Notes under the pieces: model-generated
Database searches by the model: none
Seen by the model: the letters and a program-made list of their open reading frames with translations, nothing else
What the model was told of the DNA's origin: nothing
Assembly: GCA_035533295.1 (NCBI GenBank)
Contig: DATLUA010000081.1
Span: forward strand, 1 to 49,012
Source of the DNA: JAGWJU01 sp035533295
GTDB taxonomy: Bacteria; Elusimicrobiota; Elusimicrobia; UBA1565; UBA9628
Direction of reading: 5' to 3'
DNA: 49,012 bases
Program-made: the position numbers and the translations under genes
In this document: in pieces, positions 31,729 to 39,551 of the stretch
Numbering within the stretch: position 1 is the first letter of the stretch
Layout of the letters: each line of letters begins with the position of its first letter

Positions 31729-33090
31729 ATGGCGGGGGGAACCTGGACGGTGAACGAACTCGCGCGCGCGGTTCGCGCCGGAAAAATCCACACGGTGGCC
31801 ACGGTTTTCCCGGACATGCAGGGCCGCTGGATGGGCAAGCGCGCCACGGCCCGCCACTTCCTTGACGTCTGCCGGAGCCACGGCACGCACGCCTGCGCGT
31901 ACCTGCTTACCGCGGACATGGAGATGGACCCGGTGCCCGGCTACGCGCTCACCAGCTGGGAGAAAGGCTACCAGGATGTCGCGCTCATTCCCGATTTTTC
32001 CACGCTGCGGCCGCTGGCCTGGAGCCCGGGCACGGCGCTGGTGGTCTGCGACGTCGCCGACGAGACGGGCCGCCCCGTGGCCGTTTCGCCCCGGCAAATC
32101 TTAAAAGATCAAATCGCGCGGGCCCGCGCCGCGGGTTTTTCCCTGAAGATGGCCTCGGAGCTGGAGTTCTACTTGTTCCGCGAAACCTACGAGTCCGCCA
32201 AGGCCAAGGGCTACCAGGCCCTTGAGCACTTCGGCGCCTACAGCGAGGACTACCACATCCTGCAGGGCGCCAAGGAAGAGTTCGTCATCGGAGAAATACG
32301 CAATTTGATGGAGAAATCCGGAATTCCCGTTGAGACCTCCAAGGGCGAGTGGGGCCCGGGCCAGCACGAAATCAACCTTGACTACGCGCCGGCTCTTGAG
32401 ATGGCCGATCGCCACGTGATCTACAAGCATGGCGCCAAGGAAATCGCCATGGCCAAGGGCGTGAGCCTCACCTTCATGGCCAAGTTCGACGCGCGCCTGG
32501 CGGGGTCGAGCTGCCACATCCACGCGAGTCTTTGGGACGCGGCCGGCAGGAAGAATCTTTTCTGGGAGGGGGGGAAGCCCAGCCGTTTGTTCCGGCACTT
32601 TCTCGGCGGGCAAATGGCGCTGGCCAAGGAGCTGGCCTATTTCTACGCGCCCACCGTCAACTCCTACAAGCGCTATCAGTCCGCGACCTTCGCGCCGACC
32701 GCGGTGGCGTGGGCGCGGGACAACCGCACCTGCGGCTTCCGCGTGGTGGGGGAGAAAAATTCCCTGCGCATCGAGAACCGCATTCCCGGCGCGGACGCCA
32801 ACCCTTACTTGGCCTTCGCCGCCGCCATCGGCGCGGGGCTTCACGGCATCAAGAAGAAAATCGAGCCGTCCGCCGAGTTCCGGGGCAACGCCTACGAGTC
32901 CGCGGCCGTTCCCGCGGTGCCCAAGTCCTTATATAAAGCCATCCGGCTCTTGGAGGCCTCCAAGGCCGCGCGGGAGATTTTCGGCGACGAGGTTTTCGAG
33001 CACTATCTGCGCACGGCGCGCGCCGAGCAGGCCGCCTTCGACCGCGGCGTCACCAACTGGGAACGCGAGCGGAACTTCGAGAGAATCTAG
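31729..33090 (+). CDS. Glutamine synthetase family ligase (GlnA/PuuA-like)
   Basis: ATP-dependent ligase joining ammonia or an amine to glutamate. The 453 residues contain the metal-site ELEFYLF, GPGQHEINLDYA, the AGSSCHIHASLWD segment and the ATP/glutamate residues in SYKRYQ and NRIPGADANPYLAFAA. The GPGQHEINL and MADRHVIYKHGAKEIA pattern is nearer to gamma-glutamyl-polyamine/amine ligases (PuuA, GlnT-like) than to housekeeping GlnA, and the adenylylation-loop tyrosine region is not recognisable. The ATG at 31729 matches the predicted transcription start. An SpeB-family gene and other amine-related genes lie downstream, supporting but not proving a polyamine substrate. Confidence 0.85.
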   Translation: MAGGTWTVNELARAVRAGKIHTVATVFPDMQGRWMGKRATARHFLDVCRSHGTHACAYLLTADMEMDPVPGYALTSWEKGYQDVALIPDFSTLRPLAWSPGTALVVCDVADETGRPVAVSPRQILKDQIARARAAGFSLKMASELEFYLFRETYESAKAKGYQALEHFGAYSEDYHILQGAKEEFVIGEIRNLMEKSGIPVETSKGEWGPGQHEINLDYAPALEMADRHVIYKHGAKEIAMAKGVSLTFMAKFDARLAGSSCHIHASLWDAAGRKNLFWEGGKPSRLFRHFLGGQMALAKELAYFYAPTVNSYKRYQSATFAPTAVAWARDNRTCGFRVVGEKNSLRIENRIPGADANPYLAFAAAIGAGLHGIKKKIEPSAEFRGNAYESAAVPAVPKSLYKAIRLLEASKAAREIFGDEVFEHYLRTARAEQAAFDRGVTNWERERNFERI

Positions 33091-33177
33091 GGACGCGGGG
33101 CTCTGGGCCCTTCTTCCCTCCAGAGCCTAGGCCCTTGGACACGCGACAGGACCCGGCTTTCCCGCCATACTAGGCGC

Positions 33178-34344
33178 ATGGAAAAAACACGGCTTGTCTC
33201 CGGGCTTTTAGCGGCGGTTTTGACGGCGGGGGCGGTCTTCGCGCCGCCCGCCCGCGGGGGCGGTTTCGACGCGATGAGCGACGCAAGCTTCGCGGCGAGT
33301 CTTGGCGCCATCCAAAAATCGGCTGCCGCGTGGCGCCCCGAGACGCGTCCGCTGGCGTCTTGGTGGGGAAAAAAGTCTTCCCGACGCGAGAGCGCTCCTT
33401 TGACCGTGCAGAAAACATCGGGCGGCTCCATGGGACCGCCGGATATGGCCTCCGCGCTTCTGCTGATTCCCTGCGACTTCGATGACCATAAATCCCGCTG
33501 CGTGCTGGACACGGGCGATGCCACGACCTTCGTCAAGGACGACGCTTTTTCCATGGGCCTTGAACGAGTAAACGGCGCCGCGATGGAGGGCGCCTCAGGA
33601 AAACATGTCGACACGGAGTTGGTCCAAACGCGCGGTTTGCGCGCGGGGACCATCGATTTCGGCGCGCCGCAGATTTTCCGCGTCCGTGAGCCGAAGGCGG
33701 CCCCGGGCAGCCCGTTTCTCTACGGAGCGGAAGGCTACCTCGGCATCGACGCGCTTTATTCGAAGGACAGCCTGGAGTTTGATTTCGGCGCGGCCCCCGT
33801 CCTCGTGGCGAACCAGCCGCCGTCTTTTTCCGCGCCGGGCGAGCGCATCTCCCGAACTCCTACCGGGCACGTCATCATTTCCGTTAGCTTGGGGGGAAAG
33901 AACATTCCGGCGCTGTGGGACACGGGCACGTCCTTGACCGCGGTGGACTTGAAATACATCAAAAAACACCAGGACGAGTTCGCTCCGGCGGGATTCACCG
34001 GGACCAGCGACGCCGCCGGCGTCATCGAGAAAACGACGATCTACCGCATCAAAGGCGGCGTCTCAATTGGGGGATGCCACCTGGACGGTTACGCCATCGG
34101 GATGGATTTGCGCCACCTCTCCGGCATTCTGCAATACCGCGGCGTCAACGTCATCCTCGGCAGCAACTTCATCACCCGCCTAAACTGGTACCTGGATCTG
34201 CGGCACGAACGCTGGTCCGTGTCTCCCGTCGGCGCCGATCAGGCGCCGGCCGTCGCGTCCGCCGGGGCTCCCGCCGTTGTCTCGGCCGCGGGCGGGCTTA
34301 GCGAATTTTCGCCAAGCCGCGGCTGGCCAGCGTCCAGGCCGTGA
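33178..34344 (+). CDS. Secreted two-lobed aspartic protease-like protein
   Basis: A 388-residue protein with a signal peptide (about 1-26) and two retropepsin-like halves in one chain. Half one has Asp111-Thr-Gly (CVLDTGDATTF) and the later YLGIDAL (187-193). Half two has Asp248-Thr-Gly (ALWDTGTSLTAVD) and VILGSNFI (325-332). Each half thus shows the catalytic DTG and the hydrophobic-Gly motif of an aspartic protease lobe, so the chain could fold like pepsin. Bacterial pepsin-type proteins are uncommon. The Ala/Pro tail overlaps the end of convergent speB by 47 bases. Periplasmic or surface proteolysis is likely; the substrate is unknown. Confidence 0.75.
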   Translation: MEKTRLVSGLLAAVLTAGAVFAPPARGGGFDAMSDASFAASLGAIQKSAAAWRPETRPLASWWGKKSSRRESAPLTVQKTSGGSMGPPDMASALLLIPCDFDDHKSRCVLDTGDATTFVKDDAFSMGLERVNGAAMEGASGKHVDTELVQTRGLRAGTIDFGAPQIFRVREPKAAPGSPFLYGAEGYLGIDALYSKDSLEFDFGAAPVLVANQPPSFSAPGERISRTPTGHVIISVSLGGKNIPALWDTGTSLTAVDLKYIKKHQDEFAPAGFTGTSDAAGVIEKTTIYRIKGGVSIGGCHLDGYAIGMDLRHLSGILQYRGVNVILGSNFITRLNWYLDLRHERWSVSPVGADQAPAVASAGAPAVVSAAGGLSEFSPSRGWPASRP

Positions 34345-35338
34345 GCTTGTAGAGCAGCCGCGCGCCCACGTTGGCGTCCCACTCGCCCTGCCCGCGCGGC
34401 GGGAGAGAGACCTCCACTAGGTCGAAGCCCAGAATCTCCCGCCCCGAGACCGCCACCTCGCGTAGGACGCGGTTGGCCTCCGAAAAAGAGAGCCCGCCGG
34501 GCACAGGCGTGCCGGTGTGCGGGCACAAGGCCGGGTCGAGGCCGTCGACGTCGAAGGTGATCCAGACTTTTTGGGGCAGGCTCGCGACGATGTCGCGGAC
34601 GATTTCGTTCCAGGGCTCGCCCGCGAACAGGCGGCGGCGCACGGCTTCGTCGTAGAAAACCGCCGCGCGCGGGCCCATATCCGCGGCGTAGTCCGCCTCC
34701 TCCTCGCAGAAATCCCGGATGCCGACCTGGACGATTTTGGAGATTTCCGGGATGCCGTCCAGGGCGTTTCTCATGATGGAGGCGTGCGACCAGCGAAAGC
34801 CCTCGTAGTCCTTTCTCATGTCGTGGTGCGCGTCAAAATGCAGCAGACCGAACTCGCCGCATTTTTCCGCCGCGGCCGCGAAAGCGCCGTAGGGAACCGA
34901 GTGGTCGCCGCCCAGCAGCGCGGGGATTTTCCCCGCGGCCAGAACGTTCGAGACGGATTTTTTCACGCGGGCGTTTAATTCCGCGCCCAGAGCGTTGACC
35001 AGCGCCGCGGGCTTTCGCAGGGATTTCTTCCCCAGGGCGCCGCCCGCCGCGATGATTTTGCGCGCGGCCGCGCGGGCCCGGGCGTTGAGGGCGCGGATTT
35101 TTAGATCCTCTCGCCGCAGAAAAAGCCCCGCCGCATATGGCTTCTCCACGTCGCCGTCGAAGAGGTCCACTTGGCGGCTGGCGCGCAGCACCGCGGCCGG
35201 GGCCGCGGCCGTCCCGCCGCCGTAGGAGACCGTGGCCTCCCAGGGGACCGGGACGTAGACCAGGGCCGCGTCCTTCTCTGTACAAGGAAGGCCGAACACC
35301 CCGGAGTCCGGCGTCGACGCCGAATTGGGGTCGAACAA
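34298..35338 (-). CDS. speB: Agmatinase/arginase family ureohydrolase
   Basis: Binuclear manganese enzyme that removes urea from agmatine (giving putrescine) or a related guanidino compound. All metal-binding signatures are present: GGDHSVPYG, HFDAHHDMR and TFDVDGLDP. The SHASIMRNAL segment is more like agmatinases than arginases. Length 346 is slightly longer than usual, with an extra stretch at 85-130. It starts 10 bases after the sod stop and should be co-transcribed. The assignment to agmatine is inferred. Confidence 0.85.
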   Translation of the reverse strand: MFDPNSASTPDSGVFGLPCTEKDAALVYVPVPWEATVSYGGGTAAAPAAVLRASRQVDLFDGDVEKPYAAGLFLRREDLKIRALNARARAAARKIIAAGGALGKKSLRKPAALVNALGAELNARVKKSVSNVLAAGKIPALLGGDHSVPYGAFAAAAEKCGEFGLLHFDAHHDMRKDYEGFRWSHASIMRNALDGIPEISKIVQVGIRDFCEEEADYAADMGPRAAVFYDEAVRRRLFAGEPWNEIVRDIVASLPQKVWITFDVDGLDPALCPHTGTPVPGGLSFSEANRVLREVAVSGREILGFDLVEVSLPPRGQGEWDANVGARLLYKLTAWTLASRGLAKIR

Positions 35339-35348
35339 GGGCTTTAAG

Positions 35349-35960
35349 CTACTTGGCCGCGAGGTTCTTCGCCGCGAAGTCCCAGTTGACCAGCGCCCAG
35401 TAGGCGTCCATGTACTTGGCCCGGGAGTTGCGGTAGTCGATGTAGTAGGCGTGCTCCCACACGTCGCAGGCCAGAAGCGTCTTCTCGCCGTACTTGAGCG
35501 GGTCGTCCGCGTTGGGCGTGTTGCGGATGGCCAAGGAGCCGTCCTGTTTCTTGACCAGCCAAGTCCAGCCCGAGCCGAAGAGCGTGGTGGCGGACTTGGT
35601 GAAGGCTTCCTTGAACTTATCGAAGGAGCCGAAATGCTTGCCGAGGGCCTGGAGCAAATCGCCCATGGGGGCCTTGGCTTTTTTGGGCGCGAGGCTTTCC
35701 CAATAGACGCTGTGGTTCCAGAACTGGGCCGCGTTGTTGAAGATGCCGCCGTCCGCCTTCCTTATAGTATCCTCCAGGGGCGTGGTCGCCCACGAGGTTC
35801 CGGCGATGAGCTTGTTCAAGTTGTCGCAATAGGCTTGGTGGTGCTTGCCGTAGTGGTACTCTAGGCACTCCTTGGAAAGCTCCGGCGCCAAGGCGTCCAG
35901 AGCGTAGGGGAGCTTGGGAAGCGCGTACTTCGCGGTCGTTTTTTCTGCGGTTCTTTCCAT
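35349..35960 (-). CDS. sodB: Superoxide dismutase, Fe/Mn family
   Basis: Cytoplasmic enzyme that dismutates superoxide. Metal ligands are visible in the first helix (EYHYGKHHQAY), in AAQFWNHSVYW, and in the C-terminal DVWEHAYYIDYRN. The 203 residues match the family. The frame is open 65 codons further upstream, but the ATG at 35960 has a GGAGGA ribosome site and matches the family start. There is no signal peptide. Iron versus manganese is not decided. speB follows. Confidence 0.95.
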   Translation of the reverse strand: MERTAEKTTAKYALPKLPYALDALAPELSKECLEYHYGKHHQAYCDNLNKLIAGTSWATTPLEDTIRKADGGIFNNAAQFWNHSVYWESLAPKKAKAPMGDLLQALGKHFGSFDKFKEAFTKSATTLFGSGWTWLVKKQDGSLAIRNTPNADDPLKYGEKTLLACDVWEHAYYIDYRNSRAKYMDAYWALVNWDFAAKNLAAK

Positions 35961-36064
35961 TGAATCGTCCTCCGGGCCGTAAGATTTTTTAGGGCCGGTT
36001 TTGATCATACCTCTTTGCGCGCCGGGCAAGCCAGCAGCAGCCTGCCGCCGCGGCCGTTTCATGG

Positions 36065-36106
36065 TATAATGGGTCGACGGGACGCCGCCCGTTCCGATCT
36101 CGGAAC
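36065..36106 (+). promoter_or_regulatory. Extended -10 promoter and palindrome before the rhodanese gene
   Basis: TGGTATAAT (36062-36070) is an extended -10 element without a good -35. In the leader, GTTCCGA (36091-36097) and TCGGAAC (36100-36106) form a perfect palindrome just before the AAGGAG ribosome site, so it could be an operator or an RNA stem affecting translation. Confidence 0.5.
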
Positions 36107-36120
36107 AAGGAGAAAAGCCC

Positions 36121-36558
36121 ATGCCCGCGACTACGACCCGAAAGCATCCAACCAAGACCCCTACGACCCCGAAGACCGCGACCTACACCCCCACGCCGAT
36201 CCAGGCCGCCGCCTATTTTTCCGCCAAGCTCGCCTACGAGACCACCCCCCACCAGCTGAAGAAGGATTGGGACGATGGCAAGGTCGTCATCCTCGATGTG
36301 CGCGATCCGCAGTCCTACGCTGCCGAGCACATCGCGGGCGCCAAGAACGTCCCGCTCACCGAGCTCCAGAAGCACTTCGCGACGCTGCCTAAGAACAAGA
36401 CCCTGGTGACCTACTGCTGGACCATCACCTGCGCTCTGGCCCCCAAGGCCGCGCTCGCGCTGGCCCAGAAGGGCTTCAACGTGCAGGAGCTTTCCGGCGG
36501 CATCGCCGAGTGGAAGACCAATTCCTTCCCGACCGAAGGGCAGACTCCCAAGGCTTAA
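36121..36558 (+). CDS. Rhodanese-domain protein
   Basis: A 145-residue single-domain sulfurtransferase-like protein. After a 30-residue Thr/Pro/Lys-rich tail come VVILDVRDPQSYAAEHIAGAKNVPL and the active loop with Cys99 (TYCWTITC), then GFNVQELSGGIAEW. The catalytic cysteine is present, with a second cysteine five residues later. It has no signal peptide. The start has AAGGAG. Its divergent neighbour is superoxide dismutase, which fits a role in redox or sulfur handling, but no partner is certain. Confidence 0.88.
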   Translation: MPATTTRKHPTKTPTTPKTATYTPTPIQAAAYFSAKLAYETTPHQLKKDWDDGKVVILDVRDPQSYAAEHIAGAKNVPLTELQKHFATLPKNKTLVTYCWTITCALAPKAALALAQKGFNVQELSGGIAEWKTNSFPTEGQTPKA

Positions 36559-36576
36559 AGCCCGCGTTCTCACCCG

Positions 36577-36603
36577 GCCCTCCCCCGGCAAGCGGGGGAG
36601 GGC
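36577..36603. terminator. Strong GC hairpin after the rhodanese gene
   Basis: Perfect 10-base arms GCCCTCCCCC (36577-36586) and GGGGGAGGGC (36594-36603) around a seven-base loop. No T tract follows. It separates the rhodanese gene from the envelope cluster and could be a terminator or a dispersed palindromic repeat. Confidence 0.5.
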
Positions 36604-36638
36604 TCGGGCGGCGAGAAAACCAAGGAGATAAAACCGAC

Positions 36639-37562
36639 ATGAAAAAATTTTCCGCTCTGGCGTCCGCCGTCCTGGCCGCGGCCGCGCTGGCGCCGTCGTC
36701 CGCGCGCGCCTTCTTCATCCAGCCGTCCCTCACCCAGCTTTCCGGCTCGCACGGCTACGAAGGCACCGACGCCTCCGTGGACGTGGGCGCGGCCTTCCAC
36801 CTCATGCCGGCCTTCTCGGAGTACCACTCCGACTTGAGCGGCGGGCAGACCTACAAGACCTACTCCCTGCGCGCGGCTTACGACACCGGCCTTTGGGGCG
36901 TGGGCCTGACCGGCGGGGCGACCCCGGGCGTTTCCGGCCAGACCTCTAGCTTCAAGCAGAACTTCTACGGTGTGGACGGCACCATCAGCTTTGGCCCGGG
37001 AACGGGCAAGGTCTCGCGCCTGCGTCAGTACCAGGCCCAGGGCGCGGCGGGCCTGACCAACATGAGCTCGGCCCCCGAAGGGCTGGCCGGCGTGGACTTG
37101 GGCGCCGGGGTCATGCACTACGACGAGACCAACGCGAATTTGTCCGGCGCGGGCCTCTCGCGCATCGGGCAGACCAACCTGCGCGGCTCGGCCGGCGCGG
37201 CCATTTTGGACAACATCCTGACCCTGGACATCACCAAGTCGGTCTACAACGGCAGCATCGCCGGCTCCGCGGCCGATCAGGCCCAGATCATCCAGGGCGT
37301 CAACGCGGTGGTGCAAGGCTTCCCGGACACCTCGGTGAGCCTGAAGCTCGCCATGGGCATGCTGCCCCTGGTCACGCCGTATATTTCCTACACGCACACC
37401 ACCTTCAAGAACGGCGTGGGCGCCTCGGGCGCCTACGTGGTCGGCGGCGCGGTCAACCTCCTCATGCTCAACGTGCACGCCTTCTACGAGCGCTACACCC
37501 AGGTCGGCGGGCAGGACCAGAACTTCGTGGGCATCGGCGCGGGGCTTAACTTCGGCATTTGA
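36639..37562 (+). CDS. Putative outer-membrane beta-barrel protein
   Basis: A 307-residue exported protein with a clear signal peptide (KKFSALASAVLAAAALAPSSARA, residues 2-24). The mature chain is rich in Gly, Ser, Thr and aromatic residues with alternating patterns, and ends with beta-strand-like segments (VNLLMLNVHAFYERY, NFVGIGAGLNFGI) whose last residues suit an outer-membrane barrel. I cannot name the family. The ATG is 11 bases after AAGGAG. Its stop overlaps the TTG start of the TIM44-like gene by four bases, so the two are probably translated together. Confidence 0.65.
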   Translation: MKKFSALASAVLAAAALAPSSARAFFIQPSLTQLSGSHGYEGTDASVDVGAAFHLMPAFSEYHSDLSGGQTYKTYSLRAAYDTGLWGVGLTGGATPGVSGQTSSFKQNFYGVDGTISFGPGTGKVSRLRQYQAQGAAGLTNMSSAPEGLAGVDLGAGVMHYDETNANLSGAGLSRIGQTNLRGSAGAAILDNILTLDITKSVYNGSIAGSAADQAQIIQGVNAVVQGFPDTSVSLKLAMGMLPLVTPYISYTHTTFKNGVGASGAYVVGGAVNLLMLNVHAFYERYTQVGGQDQNFVGIGAGLNFGI

Positions 37563-39511
37563 GAACGAAGAACGGATTTTCCCCGGGCCGTTTGCCGCTG
37601 CCGTCCGTTCTTTCCGTTTCCTTCTTCATCCTTCTTCTTGACGCGGCCCAGGCCTTCGCGCGCGCAGGCGGAGGCGGCGGTTACTCCGGAGGCTTTGGTG
37701 GCGGCGGCTTTTCCAGCGGGGGCGCGGGATTTTCCGGCGGCGGCGGGGGCGGCCTTGGCATTCTTCTGTACTGGTGGCTGGCCTTCGTCGCGCAGGACCC
37801 CGTCATCGGCCTGCCCGTGACGCTGGTCATCGGCTACGTCGCCTGGCAGATTTACGGTCAAGCCGACCCGGTGCTGGCCACGACCGGGCAAATTCACCGG
37901 ACCATCGCGCAGGGCGGGGACTGCCAGGACCGGCAAGGCCTGGAGCAGAGCCTCTCGGCGTTAAAGGCGCGCGACCCCCAGTTCGACGCGGAGGCGTTCT
38001 TGAAGCGGGCGCAGGACGCGTTCTTGAAAATCCAGTCGGCCTGGAGCCGGCAGGACCTCGCGCCGGCCCGGGCCTTTATTTCCGACGGCGTGATGGAGCG
38101 CTTCCTCATCCAAATCGAGATGCAAAAGGCCCTGGGGGAACGCAACGACATGAGCCAGGTCCAGGTGCTGGGCGCAGATATTTTGGAGATGGAGTCCGAC
38201 CGCTGCTTTGATGCGCTGCACGTGCGCCTTTTGGCCTCGGCCGCGGACGAAACGGTTTCTTTGAGCGACGGGCGCCGGCTTTCGGGCTATTCCTCCGCCC
38301 GGGAGTTCTCCGAAATCTGGACCTTTTTGCGCCGCCCGGGCGCCAAGACGCTTGGCGGCGCGGGCCTCATCGAGGGCTGTTGCCCCAACTGTGGCGCGCC
38401 CCTGTCTTTGGCCGACGCGGGGCAGTGCGCGAGCTGCAAGTCCTGGGTCAACTCCGGAGAATACGACTGGGTCCTGTGCGAAATCACGCAGGAGTGCGAG
38501 TGGTCCCCGCGCGGCGGCGAGGGGGACATTCCGGGATTTTCGGACCTGGCCGCGCAGGACCCGGCCTTGAACGCGCAATTTTTGGAAGACCGGGCCTCGG
38601 TGGCCTTCTGGCGCTGGCAGATGGCGTTTTTCGAGGGCAAGCCCGATGCGGCCACGGCCGTGGCTTCCCCCGAGTTCTTGGAAACCCTGCGCGCGGATCT
38701 CTCCGCCAAAAACGAGAGCTACCGCGAGGCGGCGGTGGGCGCCGTCGAGGTCAAATGCGTCGAGCCCGGCGCCGCGTTCGACAAGGCCCACGTCCAGATT
38801 AAGTGGTCGGCCGATTTATGGGCCGGCCGCGAGGACAAGGCGTCCTTGCGCGAGAACGTCCTGCGCCAGCACGTGTTCATTTTAAAGCGCAAGCACGGGA
38901 CCTTGAGCGAGGCGCGCTCGGGGCTCTGCTCCGCGCGCTGCCCCAACTGCGGCGCGCCCCAGACCCAGAGAGACCAGGCCCGCTGCGAGTACTGCGGCAC
39001 GCCGTTTAACGACGGCGGCCGGCAGTGGGTGGTGGAGGACATCGAGCCCATCGCCTTGTGGACGCCGCCCGCCCACACGCTGGACGCGCCCGCGGCGCTC
39101 TCGGCCGATGCCTGGGCCGAAAACCTCTCGCCCGCCGAGGCCCTGACCGTGGTGGCGCTGGTGGTCGCGGCCGACGGCAAGACCAGTCCCGCGACCGAGG
39201 GCATGATGGCGGCGCTGGCCAAGCGCTACGGCATCGCGCCCAATAAAATTCCCGCGCTCCTGGTCGCGGCGCGAAGCGGACAGGTGCGGCTGCCCGTGCC
39301 CAAGAACAAGGACGAGGCGCGCGCCTGCCTGCGCGGCCTCGCGCGCGCCATTTTGGCCGAGGGCCCGGTCACCCGCCCCGAGGCCAAGCTCCTAAACCAA
39401 TTCGGCGCCCGCTACGGATTTTCCCGCGCGGACCTGCGCCTGATTTTCCGCGCCGAGCGCCTAGCGCTCTACCGGGAGTCGAAGGCGGCCCTGGCCTCCG
39501 CCGGTCTTTAG
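37559..39511 (+). CDS. Membrane protein with two TIM44-like/zinc-ribbon modules and a TerB-like tail
   Basis: A 650-residue multi-domain protein. A hydrophobic segment (17-30), a Gly/Ser/Phe-rich stretch (36-66) and a membrane helix (about 68-98) precede a TIM44-like domain (about 140-260, with FLKRAQDAFLKIQSAWSRQD) and a zinc ribbon (Cys275, 278, 290, 293). A second TIM44-like domain (about 345-445) and a second zinc ribbon (Cys461, 464, 476, 479) repeat the pattern. The C-terminus (about 523-640) resembles TerB (SPAEALTVVALVVAADGKTSP). The TTG start overlaps the upstream stop; a TTG at 37589 is the alternative. The start lies in the hairpin repeat. An envelope-stress or membrane-protein-handling role is inferred from domains only. 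Confidence 0.8.
   Translation: MRTKNGFSPGRLPLPSVLSVSFFILLLDAAQAFARAGGGGGYSGGFGGGGFSSGGAGFSGGGGGGLGILLYWWLAFVAQDPVIGLPVTLVIGYVAWQIYGQADPVLATTGQIHRTIAQGGDCQDRQGLEQSLSALKARDPQFDAEAFLKRAQDAFLKIQSAWSRQDLAPARAFISDGVMERFLIQIEMQKALGERNDMSQVQVLGADILEMESDRCFDALHVRLLASAADETVSLSDGRRLSGYSSAREFSEIWTFLRRPGAKTLGGAGLIEGCCPNCGAPLSLADAGQCASCKSWVNSGEYDWVLCEITQECEWSPRGGEGDIPGFSDLAAQDPALNAQFLEDRASVAFWRWQMAFFEGKPDAATAVASPEFLETLRADLSAKNESYREAAVGAVEVKCVEPGAAFDKAHVQIKWSADLWAGREDKASLRENVLRQHVFILKRKHGTLSEARSGLCSARCPNCGAPQTQRDQARCEYCGTPFNDGGRQWVVEDIEPIALWTPPAHTLDAPAALSADAWAENLSPAEALTVVALVVAADGKTSPATEGMMAALAKRYGIAPNKIPALLVAARSGQVRLPVPKNKDEARACLRGLARAILAEGPVTRPEAKLLNQFGARYGFSRADLRLIFRAERLALYRESKAALASAGL
37563..37620. repeat. 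Second copy of the hairpin repeat
   Basis: AAGAACGGA (37568-37576) pairs with TCCGTTCTT (37604-37612), and partial pairing extends outward. The 17-base right arm at 37604-37620 is identical to 25680-25696. As there, the hairpin covers the first codons of an exported or membrane protein gene that overlaps its upstream neighbour. Confidence 0.55.
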
Positions 39512-39551
39512 GCCGGAACCACGCCGCGGCATTTTGGTAGACTTTTAGCGC

